Notes: a model not told the origin generated them from the letters alone. Counted from the stretch's first letter, positions 1 to 5,850 are shown. The stretch: DNA of 8,793 bases from JBBDXA01 sp040902585 (GCA_040902585.1 JBBDXA010000023.1:1-8793); one strand, 5' to 3'. Program-made: numbers and translations.

Positions 1-50
1 GCGAGGCCCACCCGCTTCGGCGCTCGGCACCCGGCGCAGGTGGGCCTCGC
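1..50. repeat. Perfect 12-bp inverted repeat (stem-loop) at the window edge
   Basis: Positions 1-12 (GCGAGGCCCACC) are the exact reverse complement of 39-50, with a 26-nt GC-rich spacer. The structure lies 26 nt beyond the stop codon of the minus-strand gene at 77-343, so it could be that gene's transcription terminator. No T-run can be checked because the left arm coincides with the window edge. It could also be part of a larger intergenic repeat. Confidence 0.45.
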
Positions 51-76
51 GGACTCGGCCCGACCGCTAACCGCAA

Positions 77-343
77 TCATTCGTCGTCATCTTCACCCAG
101 ATCGCCGAAATCCGCATCGCCCATTTTCTCGGACAGGAACGCCTGCGCGATCGCCTCCGCCTTGTCCTGATCCTTCGGCAGCACGCGCACGATCTTCATC
201 TGACCCGCGGCACTCAGGCCGTCCAGCGGGCTGTCGGTGTTGTCGATGAACGACTCGATCCCCGCTTCCGTCAGCCGATCGGTGAGCAGCTTCGCTTCCA
301 TCAGCGTCTCGGCTTCGAAGATGTCGACCAGGTCTTGTTTCAT
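77..343 (-). CDS. DUF2007-type putative signal-transducing protein, 88 aa
   Basis: This is a small acidic cytoplasmic protein without signal peptide or membrane segment. Residues 5-56 match the DUF2007 pattern (prokaryotic signal-transducing protein family, PF09413 as I recall it): an EAETLMEAKLLTDRLTEAGIESFID stretch split over residues 10-34, then a small glycine-containing loop, then a hydrophobic strand (KIVRVLP, residues 50-56) and a helix (59-70). The tail (75-88) is very rich in Asp and Glu. Proteins of this family have a ferredoxin-like fold and no established biochemical role. I chose the ATG at 343 because a GGAG Shine-Dalgarno motif lies 8 nt upstream and the family begins near there. 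The frame stays open to 394 but the extra 17 residues look like untranslated leader. It is single-gene, reading away from the plus-strand gene at 628, with a heptamer-repeat element (397-492) between them. Confidence 0.8.
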   Translation of the reverse strand: MKQDLVDIFEAETLMEAKLLTDRLTEAGIESFIDNTDSPLDGLSAAGQMKIVRVLPKDQDKAEAIAQAFLSEKMGDADFGDLGEDDDE

Positions 344-396
344 GAGGCGAACTCCATGCCCGGGGGTGAGCGGGGATTGTAGCGGAAGAACCATGA

Positions 397-492
397 GCTA
401 TCAGCCGTCAGCCGTCAGCTATCAGCCTTAAATCCGGCGACCGCCCGAGGCAGGCTGAATGCTGCAGTTGATGGCTGACAGCTTCTGGCTGT
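397..492. repeat. Heptamer-repeat hairpin element (GCTATCA/GCCGTCA words)
   Basis: Positions 397-427 consist of consecutive 7-bp words GCTATCA, GCCGTCA, GCCGTCA, GCTATCA and a truncated GCC. At 472-492 related words run in the opposite orientation; the reverse complement of 472-482 reads GCTGTCAGCCA. The two blocks are separated by about 45 nt of non-repetitive DNA, so the element can fold into a long imperfect hairpin. It sits in the 284-nt gap between the divergent genes at 343 and 628; I see nothing else I can assign in that gap. It resembles short intergenic repeat families (REP or MITE-like) but I cannot name one. Confidence 0.55.
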
Positions 493-627
493 CCGATAAA
501 AACTTTTCGGCCCCTATTGGGAAGGAATCTGCACAAAAGTGAGCGCTGTTCGCCGCGATACCTTTTCAACGCGGAAGTTGCGGGTATTGTTCATCCGGTT
601 CTTCATTCTTCTTCGAGGTCAAGCGCG

Positions 628-1176
628 ATGGTGGGTCGCAAGTGGGATAGTCCGTCCGGCAAGGACACCCTTCGTCTCAAGCGAGGGGCGGGCGATGAGT
701 CCGCGCCGCCTTCGCGCGTGACTGAAAATACAGAAAACAAAACATCATCGCAGCCGGGCCGCCCCGTGATCCGCCTGACCGACAGCGATATGGCGAGCCC
801 CGGCCGCTCGCTGGGCGCTCCGATTCAGGAAGCGACCGATCCCCGCTGGGTGCTCGCCCTGCGCACCGCCGAGTCGCTCGATGGCTCGATCCTCTCGCCT
901 GAGAAGCGCGAAAAGCTCGTGCGCCTGGGCAAGGTCATGGGCCTGACCGCGTTCGATGCGAATCTGGTCATCGCCATCGTGCAGGACCAGGCGCGCCGCG
1001 GTTACGCCCCGCAGTTCTGCCCCGCGGCAGGAGAGCAGCAGTTACGCATGGTGCCGCTGCCACGGCGCGAACGCAGCGATGGCGACGCCCGGCTGCACCG
1101 CATCTTCGTGATCAGTATGGTGATCGCCACGCTGATCGGCGTGGAGTTGATTGTGCTGAAGTGGATATTCTCCTGA
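628..1176 (+). CDS. Conserved hypothetical tail-anchored membrane protein, 182 aa
   Basis: I do not recognise a named family. The N-terminal third (1-65) is basic, polar and probably disordered. Residues 70-126 form a helical, well-ordered-looking domain (WVLALRTAESLDGSILSPEK then REKLVRLGKVMGLTAFDANL and VIAIVQDQARRG). The pattern of an LSPEKREKLVxLGxxMGL helix followed by FDANLVIAIVQDxARRG reminds me of uncharacterised planctomycete proteins, but this is from memory. A proline/arginine linker (142-158) precedes one C-terminal hydrophobic helix at about 159-179 with only three residues after it, so the protein is probably tail-anchored with its domain in the cytoplasm. I chose ATG 628, with a GAGG motif about 10 nt upstream. 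A TTG at 517 would add 37 residues of low-complexity sequence with no clear ribosome-binding site. The gene converges on ribBA across 59 nt. Confidence 0.7.
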   Translation: MVGRKWDSPSGKDTLRLKRGAGDESAPPSRVTENTENKTSSQPGRPVIRLTDSDMASPGRSLGAPIQEATDPRWVLALRTAESLDGSILSPEKREKLVRLGKVMGLTAFDANLVIAIVQDQARRGYAPQFCPAAGEQQLRMVPLPRRERSDGDARLHRIFVISMVIATLIGVELIVLKWIFS

Positions 1177-1180
1177 TCGC

Positions 1181-1235
1181 CGCTTGCGGATTAGCAGCGC
1201 CTTCTCCGCTGCACACAGGCGCGAAGACGCAAGCG
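1181..1235. terminator. Possible bidirectional terminator between convergent genes
   Basis: The 59-nt gap between the convergent stops at 1176 and 1236 contains nested inverted repeats. The outer pair is CGCTTGCG (1181-1188) with CGCAAGCG (1228-1235). The inner pair is GCAGCG (1194-1199) with CGCTGC (1207-1212) around a 7-nt loop. Neither side has a clear T-run, so this is a weak candidate. Confidence 0.3.
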
Positions 1236-2381
1236 CTACTCGTTCACCTTCACAAACTCCGTGATCTCCAATCCAAACCCGCTCAGCGCCGTGGGATGGA
1301 ACGGATGATTCGTCAAGAGTCGCAATTTGCGCACACCCAGGTCGCGCAGGATCTGCGAGCCGATGCCGTAGGCATCCTGCCCGTGACTCGCGGCCAGGGG
1401 CACCATGCGTGAGTCCTCGGGAATGCGCAGCGTCTGCAATCGCCTGAGCAACCCCGTGCCCATCATTTCGTGTCGCAGGTAAACCACCGCGCCCTGTCCC
1501 GCCTGTTGAATCATCTGCATCGACGCGGCCAGCGTTTTGCTGGATGGATCGCGACAATCGTGGAACACATCGCCTAAAAGATTCTGACTGTGCATACGCA
1601 CCAGCACCGGGTCCTGGACATCCACAGGTTGCCCCGTCGCGTCGAGCCTGCCGACATCACCGCACACCAGCGCGACGTGCGGTAGAGAGTCCACCACACT
1701 TGAATAGGCGATGAGCGTGAACTGCCCGAACTCGTTTTCGAACGGCGCGGTCTCGATGCGTTCGATGAGCTTCTCGCGTTGAAGGCGATACTGGATCACC
1801 TCCGCGACGCTGCACATTTTCAGCTTGTGCTTTTCGCACATGGTTTTCAGGTCAGGCAGCCGCGCCATGGAGCCGTCTTCGTTCATGATTTCGATGATGA
1901 CGGAGACAGGCGAAAGGCCGGCCAGGCGGCAAAGATCAACCGAGCCTTCGGTCTGACCGGCACGGACAAGGACACCGCCATCGCGGGCGCGCAGGGGGTT
2001 GATGTGACCGGGGCGAAGAAGATCACCGGGCAGGGTCGAAGGATCAGCGAGGACGCGGATGGTCGCGCTGCGGTCCTTGGCGCTGACGCCGGTGGTGACG
2101 CCGAAGCGTTCGTGGGCATCGACGGTGACGGTGAAGGCGGTTCCGCGCGAGGCGGTGTTGATGGCGGTCTGCGGGCGCAGGTCGAGCCGATCACACCACT
2201 GTCCGGGCATGGGCACGCACAGCAGGCCACGGGCTTCGCGCACCATGAAGTTGACAAGCTCGGGCGTGATGAACTGGGCAGCGCAGACGAGATCGCCCTC
2301 GTTCTCGCGCGTCTCATCATCGATGAGGACGATCATCTTCCCCGCGCGGAGGTCGGTCAGGATTTCGGGGATGGGGTGCAT
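1236..2381 (-). CDS. ribBA: RibBA: DHBP synthase with degenerate GTP cyclohydrolase II domain, 381 aa
   Basis: The N-terminal domain (about 3-200) is 3,4-dihydroxy-2-butanone 4-phosphate synthase, which converts ribulose 5-phosphate to the four-carbon precursor of riboflavin. Its key motifs are intact: DDETRENEGD at 21-30, TTGVSAKDR at 96-104, RPGH with the catalytic His at 126, and TE at 144-145. Small departures are N128 where GHIFPL is usual and Q143 in place of the His in GHTE. The C-terminal domain (about 208-381) aligns along its length with GTP cyclohydrolase II (for example YGIGSQILRDLGVRKLRLLT at 338-357), but the three zinc cysteines are replaced by N267, D278 and S280. RQEGRGIGL has become RHEMMGTGL (303-311), and the DTVEAN and DxRDY motifs are gone. 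I infer active RibB and probably inactive RibA. The start fits the usual family N-terminus, though no clear Shine-Dalgarno precedes it. No FMN riboswitch is visible upstream, and no other rib gene adjoins. Confidence 0.92.
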   Translation of the reverse strand: MHPIPEILTDLRAGKMIVLIDDETRENEGDLVCAAQFITPELVNFMVREARGLLCVPMPGQWCDRLDLRPQTAINTASRGTAFTVTVDAHERFGVTTGVSAKDRSATIRVLADPSTLPGDLLRPGHINPLRARDGGVLVRAGQTEGSVDLCRLAGLSPVSVIIEIMNEDGSMARLPDLKTMCEKHKLKMCSVAEVIQYRLQREKLIERIETAPFENEFGQFTLIAYSSVVDSLPHVALVCGDVGRLDATGQPVDVQDPVLVRMHSQNLLGDVFHDCRDPSSKTLAASMQMIQQAGQGAVVYLRHEMMGTGLLRRLQTLRIPEDSRMVPLAASHGQDAYGIGSQILRDLGVRKLRLLTNHPFHPTALSGFGLEITEFVKVNE

Positions 2382-2480
2382 GGGAGCAGGAGTTGCGAAA
2401 GCCTTATGAATGTCAGAGTAATATCAATGACATGGATGCCGTCGCGTGGTGGTGCCTAATTAGCATTGGAGTGCGTTGTC

Positions 2481-2819
2481 GTGAATTTACTCGATATCTG
2501 CGCGAGACTTGATGAAGCCGACGACGATGGTGTCATTTATGCACGTCGTGTGGGCGGTGATTTCATCCCGGTATCAGAAGCTACGATCGTGCCTCGGGGT
2601 GAAGCGCGTGACAAGGGGAGTTCTTCGGATCCTTGTCAAGATCTTTCTTACTGTCTCGAAGTGTACATTGCAAAGGAGGCTGTCGAGGTATGGTCATCTT
2701 GGAGAGAAGGGAAGAAGCCGGACGCAGCGCAGGCAACTGAAGCTGTATGTTATAAGGCGAACAACGATGCATGGGGCCCACCTAATTTTCCAGTAGACGG
2801 TCTTGGCCGTGGGACTTGA
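2481..2819 (+). CDS. Uncharacterised 112-aa protein of lower GC
   Basis: This is a soluble, acidic protein without signal peptide or membrane helix. It opens with NLLDICARLDEADDDGVIYA (2-21), has a variable middle, then SYCLEVYIAKEAVEVWSSW (about 56-74) and an Ala-rich stretch ending in CYKANNDAW. The arrangement of an N-terminal LLDIC helix followed by a central LEVxIAKE segment faintly recalls DUF7716-type proteins, but I would not assign it on that. I chose GTG 2481 because GGAG lies 9 nt upstream at 2468-2471. The alternative TTG 2466 would have that motif inside or beside its start. Hand counts on three rows give about 50 % GC against about 60 % in the neighbouring peptidase gene, which suggests acquisition. 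It is divergent from ribBA across 99 nt, and its stop directly abuts the stop of the convergent M16 gene. It could be an orphan immunity-type or cargo gene. Confidence 0.65.
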   Translation: MNLLDICARLDEADDDGVIYARRVGGDFIPVSEATIVPRGEARDKGSSSDPCQDLSYCLEVYIAKEAVEVWSSWREGKKPDAAQATEAVCYKANNDAWGPPNFPVDGLGRGT

Positions 2820-4040
2820 TCACTCCGGCTTCAACCTCACAATCGTGCGCGGCTTCCACGCCCACTCCTTCAGCACGTTCTTCACATCATCGATCGACAC
2901 CGCCATGATGCGCTCCAGTTCCTCGGCGAGCGAGCGGTATTCGCCGAGGTAGGTCCACTGCGAGCCGAGGCCGCGCATACGCCCGCCGGGGCTTTCGCCC
3001 TGGAGCGTCGCGCTGGTGGCGACTTTGTTCTTGGCGCGTTCGATCTCCGAAGGCTCGATCGTGTCCGCGTACTTTTCAATCGTCTCAATCAGTTTCGCTT
3101 CCACTTCCTCCGCTCGTTCCGGATCGCACGAGGCATAAGCGAAGTACGCGCCGGTCTGGTCGTAGGGGAAGAAAGAAAGGTCAGCCTCGTCGGCAAGACC
3201 CGGATCGATGAGAGCCCAGTAGAGCCGCGAGCCGTCACTGTCGCCCAGCACATCGCTGATGATCTTGGCGGTGTATCGCTTTTCATCCTGGGCGCTTGGA
3301 CCGGGGCACATGATCGCCATGTACGCGCGGTTGAGCTTGGCATCGGCAATGGTGTGTTCGCTCTGCGTGACGGTCGGATCGACATACGCACGCGTCGCAC
3401 CGGTGGCTTCCCAGTGCCCGGCCACGCGCGCGATTTGATCGCAGAGAAAGTCGAAATCAATGCGACCCGCCGCGGCAATGGTGATGTTGTCCGGGCTGTA
3501 GCGATGGTTGAAGTAGCCGCGCATCTGATCCGCGGAGAGGGCCTTGATGGAATCAACCGTGCCCAGCACGCGGTAGGAGAGCGGGTGTTCGCCGAAGTAT
3601 TTTTCCAGCAGCGTGTCCTGCAATCGCCACTGCGGGCGGTCTTCGTACATGCCGATCTCTTCGAGGATGACGTTCTTCTCGATGGTGAAATCTTCCTCGC
3701 GCAGGGCCGGGCGGAGCATGTCGCCCAGAAGATCGATCGCGCGAGGCAAATACTCGGGCAGCACCTGCGCGTAGTAGACCGTCGCCTCGTGGCTGGTGTA
3801 GGCGTTGTAGTTGGCGCCGATCTCGTCGAACTCACGGTTGACATCATCAGCGGTGCGCCGGGCGGTGCCTTTGAACATCATGTGTTCAAGGAAATGGCTC
3901 ACGCCCATGACCGGCTTGTCCTCATCGCGCGTGCCGGCCTTGACGAAGAAGCCGAGCGCGGCGGTGTGGGCGTCATCATTGCGCTCGGCGATGATGGTCA
4001 GACCGTTGGGGAGTTTTTTCTGTTCGAAGGCGAGGGCCAT
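2820..4040 (-). CDS. M16-family zinc metallopeptidase, 406 aa
   Basis: This is a single-chain M16B-type peptidase related to mitochondrial processing peptidase and Bacillus MlpA, similar in length to that group. The inverted zinc motif HFLEH lies at 49-53 (ligands H49 and H53, catalytic E52) and the third ligand is E128 in the LEEIGMYED segment, exactly 74 residues after H53. Other family landmarks are LPNGLT (10-15), the KGT loop (57-59), NAYTSHEAT (79-87) and the C-terminal half SRLY (271-274) that completes the substrate chamber. There is no signal peptide, so the enzyme is probably cytoplasmic and degrades or processes peptides; its substrate cannot be read from the sequence. The ATG start has AGGT about 9 nt upstream, inside the end of the upstream lipoprotein gene, whose stop lies 11 nt before the start. 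This spacing indicates a two-gene operon. Confidence 0.93.
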   Translation of the reverse strand: MALAFEQKKLPNGLTIIAERNDDAHTAALGFFVKAGTRDEDKPVMGVSHFLEHMMFKGTARRTADDVNREFDEIGANYNAYTSHEATVYYAQVLPEYLPRAIDLLGDMLRPALREEDFTIEKNVILEEIGMYEDRPQWRLQDTLLEKYFGEHPLSYRVLGTVDSIKALSADQMRGYFNHRYSPDNITIAAAGRIDFDFLCDQIARVAGHWEATGATRAYVDPTVTQSEHTIADAKLNRAYMAIMCPGPSAQDEKRYTAKIISDVLGDSDGSRLYWALIDPGLADEADLSFFPYDQTGAYFAYASCDPERAEEVEAKLIETIEKYADTIEPSEIERAKNKVATSATLQGESPGGRMRGLGSQWTYLGEYRSLAEELERIMAVSIDDVKNVLKEWAWKPRTIVRLKPE

Positions 4041-4051
4041 GATGTGGATAC

Positions 4052-4591
4052 CTATTTGCGTTGAGCGAGGACTTCCAGGGAGGTGCGCAGGGAGAAACCA
4101 CGGTCGGCCCAGACGGGTACATCATTCGGGCGGTTTCGCGGGAGGCCTGAAAACGTGCCTACTTCGTGGACGACGAGCTTAACAGTTCGTCCTACGAAGC
4201 CCTTTTCAATGTCATTGGTCTTCGCTCTGCCGGGGTGCTTTTCCTCTTCTCGCTTGATCATCTCAACAAGCGAGCGATGGTCGGAAGGCAATTCTACATC
4301 GATGAAACCGGGCACAGAGAACTCGAGAACTGGAGGCTCCTCAAGCAAACGCGCTCCGACATGAGTCACCTTCAACAGATAAAGCCCGTCGTAAGCCTTC
4401 ATGCGAAGTTCACGTCCTGCGATAATGGTCGCCTGAATCTCGACGACTGTTCCCAGTGGTACGCCGAGTTTTCCGATCACGTCTCGTTCGGCCAAGTCCT
4501 CGACGGTGATGGTAGTGGAAGACGTGGAATGACACGCATTCAGAACGAGCAAGAGGAGCGCGGCCGGAGTCTGAATCCAACGTGTCCTCAT
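4052..4591 (-). CDS. Predicted lipoprotein of unknown function, 179 aa
   Basis: The N-terminus is a classic lipoprotein signal: basic MRTR, a hydrophobic run (about 8-17), and lipobox L-N-A-C with the lipidated Cys at 20. A short Ser/Thr spacer follows. The mature part looks mainly beta-stranded (VGTVVEI-type strands around 45-60, a GLYLLKVTHVGARLLEEP segment near 69-86, and a strand-rich C-terminal third). This suggests a small beta barrel or sandwich exposed in the periplasm. I do not recognise the family. The ATG at 4591 is preceded by AGGTGGAG, a strong Shine-Dalgarno 9 nt upstream. The GTG at 4606 would fall inside that motif and is rejected. The gene shares a transcription unit with the M16 peptidase gene 11 nt downstream. 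A functional link between the two is only inferred from this spacing. Its start lies just 20 nt beyond the trxA terminator. Confidence 0.75.
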   Translation of the reverse strand: MRTRWIQTPAALLLLVLNACHSTSSTTITVEDLAERDVIGKLGVPLGTVVEIQATIIAGRELRMKAYDGLYLLKVTHVGARLLEEPPVLEFSVPGFIDVELPSDHRSLVEMIKREEEKHPGRAKTNDIEKGFVGRTVKLVVHEVGTFSGLPRNRPNDVPVWADRGFSLRTSLEVLAQRK

Positions 4592-4611
4592 GGCGAGTGG
4601 CTCCACCTAAG

Positions 4612-4653
4612 AAAAAGAGCGCGAACGAAGAACGTGAATCTTCGTTCGCGCTC
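4612..4653 (-). terminator. Intrinsic terminator of trxA
   Basis: Read on the minus strand, GAGCGCGAACGAAG (4653-4640) pairs perfectly with 4630-4617 around a 9-nt loop and is followed at once by TTTTTC (4616-4611). A 14-bp GC-rich stem with a T-run is the textbook rho-independent form. It lies 19 nt after the trxA stop codon. Confidence 0.9.
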
Positions 4654-4672
4654 GCATGTTCATCAATCCGGT

Positions 4673-5011
4673 TCACGCCGGCTGAAGCTGCTTGTCGATC
4701 TGTTCCTTGAACGCCGCCTTGGGCCGCAGGCCCACGAACTTGTCCACCACTTCACCGCCCTTGAAGAGCAGCACGGTGGGGATGTTCATGATGCCGTATT
4801 TCACGGAGACATCGCGGTTGGAATCGGTGTCCACCTTGCCGACCTTGACCTTGCCCTTGTATTCGTTGGCGATCTCATCGATCGTGGGCCCAAGCATGCG
4901 GCAAGGCATGCACCATTCCGCCCAGAAATCCACGAGCACAGGCACTTCCGACTGAAGCACCTCCTGCTCGAAATTGCTGTCCGTCAGTTCCAAGACTGCT
5001 TCGCTGGCCAT
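4673..5011 (-). CDS. trxA: Thioredoxin with a WCMPC active site, 112 aa
   Basis: This is a cytoplasmic dithiol-disulfide oxidoreductase that would be reduced by thioredoxin reductase and donate electrons to ribonucleotide reductase, peroxiredoxins and other targets. The redox motif is W33-C34-M35-P36-C37. The buried Asp is D28 in VLVDFWAEW, the cis-proline is P78 in MNIPT, and the beta-strand VGKVDTD (57-63) is present. Length is typical for a bacterial thioredoxin, and there is no signal peptide. The usual WCGPC has Met in place of Gly. The residues between the cysteines tune redox potential, so activity may differ from a standard thioredoxin. I chose ATG 5011 because AAAGGAG lies 6 nt upstream. 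The frame is open to 5095 but the extra residues are leader. It has its own promoter (5077-5105) and terminator (4612-4653), so it is probably transcribed alone. Confidence 0.95.
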   Translation of the reverse strand: MASEAVLELTDSNFEQEVLQSEVPVLVDFWAEWCMPCRMLGPTIDEIANEYKGKVKVGKVDTDSNRDVSVKYGIMNIPTVLLFKGGEVVDKFVGLRPKAAFKEQIDKQLQPA

Positions 5012-5076
5012 AGAAAACTCCTTTCGCTGTGCCGCCCGGTTGTTGCGGGCATCCATTCTTGCGGTGTTGCGGGCGG

Positions 5077-5105
5077 ATTCTAGGTCGCACGCCACGCGCC
5101 AGCAA
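5077..5105 (-). promoter_or_regulatory. Candidate sigma70-type promoter of trxA
   Basis: On the minus strand TTGCTG (5105-5100) and TAGAAT (5082-5077) are separated by 17 nt. The -10 matches TATAAT at five of six positions and the -35 matches TTGACA at three. Transcription would begin near 5070, giving a leader of about 60 nt before the trxA start. The -35 overlaps one arm of the inverted repeat at 5101-5126. Confidence 0.45.
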
Positions 5106-5126
5106 CCCGGGGGGCACAGGGTTGCT
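5101..5126. repeat. 8-bp inverted repeat upstream of trxA
   Basis: AGCAACCC (5101-5108) is the exact complement of 5119-5126 around a 10-nt loop. On the plus strand it is followed by TTATTT, but there is no plus-strand gene for it to terminate. On the minus strand its downstream flank is GC-rich. It lies between the end of the toxin gene and the trxA promoter and overlaps the proposed -35, so it could be an operator or a weak terminator. The rest of the gap to 5235 shows nothing assignable. Confidence 0.35.
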
Positions 5127-5235
5127 TATTTAGAGGCGAATGAGCGGGAAAGGTTTCAAAGAACAGGTTTGTTGAGTCCGATGTGTACGGAATGCGGGGT
5201 CGACTTCTCGCCATCTAGTCCTAAGACGTAAGCGG

Positions 5236-5604
5236 TCAACGATCAACAGGGAGTGTTCGCGATCGAGAGCCTGCTTCGTCGACCGTGACAATCGCGCCTT
5301 CGATCAGCTCGCCGGCGAATTCATCGATCACACTTTGAATGATGTTTGCCTGGTCTTGTGTGCCCAGGCATTCGATCCTGATGCGTATGCACGATGGCTT
5401 CTCTGCCCGCGACAGCACGATGTGGTTATGGAAGTCCGCATCCCACGTGACGATCACCCGTTCCTCAAGCACGGCACGCTCGATAATCTGTTCGTCCGTG
5501 GCGGCGTACATGGAAACCTCCGCGACGTGGATGGCATCATGCCCGCGCTGACGGAGGATTTCCGCGGCCAGACGAGAATCACCCTGGTCCAGAAGGAGTC
5601 TCAT
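5236..5604 (-). CDS. DUF5615 PIN-like protein, probable toxin of a toxin-antitoxin pair, 122 aa
   Basis: The sequence has the DUF5615 layout: an N-terminal LLLDQ strand with D6, a helix LAAEILRQRGHDAIHV (12-27), then ATDEQIIERA (35-44), and RVIVTWDADF (49-58) with D55 and D57. These acidic residues correspond to the metal-binding site of PIN/Mut7-C-type nucleases, so the family is regarded as probable RNase toxins. The segment PSCIRIRIE (70-78) and the closing strand GAIVTVDE are also typical of this longer variant. The start ATG overlaps the stop of the upstream DUF433 gene in an ATGA, which implies translational coupling and the antitoxin-first order usual for such modules. Toxicity and RNase activity are inferences from family membership. 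The 131-nt stretch from the end of this gene to the trxA upstream hairpin has no strong terminator. Confidence 0.85.
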   Translation of the reverse strand: MRLLLDQGDSRLAAEILRQRGHDAIHVAEVSMYAATDEQIIERAVLEERVIVTWDADFHNHIVLSRAEKPSCIRIRIECLGTQDQANIIQSVIDEFAGELIEGAIVTVDEAGSRSRTLPVDR

Positions 5605-5834
5605 GCGATGGCGGTGCGAGGGACGAATGGCCCTTCAAGATTAGCGGCCGCGTAGGCGAGCGCCTGGCGGATGTCTTCGTCCTCAAGTTCAGGAAAGGCT
5701 GCCTTAAGTTCAGCGCGGTCAGGATAGGTGGCAACGATCTCGACCACCCGGCGCACCGTCAGCCGCATCCCGCGAATGCAGGGTTGGCCGTTGACCTTTT
5801 CCGGATCGATCGTGATGCGGTCGAAGTTCTGCAT
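5601..5834 (-). CDS. DUF433 protein, probable antitoxin, 77 aa
   Basis: The protein matches DUF433 over nearly its whole length: RITIDPEKVNGQPCIRG (6-22), LTVRRVVEIVATYPD (25-39), then PELEDEDIRQALAYAA (48-63). DUF433 proteins carry a small winged or helix-turn-helix fold and are repeatedly found directly upstream of DUF5615 genes, where they are predicted to neutralise the toxin and repress the operon by binding its promoter. The stop TGA overlaps the ATG of the DUF5615 gene by 4 nt. I chose ATG 5834, which fits the usual start of the family. A perfect TATAAT lies 6 nt upstream and no Shine-Dalgarno is visible, so the mRNA may be leaderless. It starts 16 nt after the rfbB stop and could also receive read-through from rfbB. 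Confidence 0.88.
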   Translation of the reverse strand: MQNFDRITIDPEKVNGQPCIRGMRLTVRRVVEIVATYPDRAELKAAFPELEDEDIRQALAYAAANLEGPFVPRTAIA

Positions 5835-5840
5835 GCTTTG

Positions 5841-5846
5841 ATTATA
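5841..5846 (-). promoter_or_regulatory. Consensus -10 (TATAAT) of the toxin-antitoxin operon, apparently leaderless
   Basis: TATAAT on the minus strand is followed by only CAAAGC before the ATG at 5834, so transcription would start at or within a nucleotide or two of the start codon. The best-placed -35 hexamer at 17-nt spacing (GCAGTA, 5869-5864) is poor. The site lies between the rfbB stop and the antitoxin start. Confidence 0.45.
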
Positions 5847-5850
5847 GCCG

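Noticed and set aside
1236..1760. Frameshift or sequencing error as the cause of the missing RibA motifs
   Set aside because: The reading frame and spacing are kept exactly through the substituted positions and family-like sequence resumes on both sides, so substitutions explain it better than indels.
1779..2459. Plus-strand open frame of 226 codons
   Set aside because: It is antisense to the DHBP synthase domain of ribBA, which has clear catalytic motifs; high GC commonly opens such frames.
2382..2480. Possible FMN riboswitch upstream of ribBA
   Set aside because: The divergent gap is only 99 nt and shows none of the conserved RFN blocks or the expected multi-helix arrangement.
3354..4064. 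Plus-strand open frame of 236 codons
   Set aside because: It is antisense to the M16 peptidase with its intact zinc motif, and has no family-like pattern.
4166..5083. Long plus-strand open frame of 305 codons
   Set aside because: It is antisense to the lipoprotein, the terminator and trxA, all of which have strong protein or signal evidence. Its translation shows no recognisable family.
5181..5231. Short plus-strand frame with a CTECG zinc-ribbon-like start
   Set aside because: It has only 16 codons and no clear ribosome-binding site, and the resemblance to a zinc ribbon rests on two cysteines.
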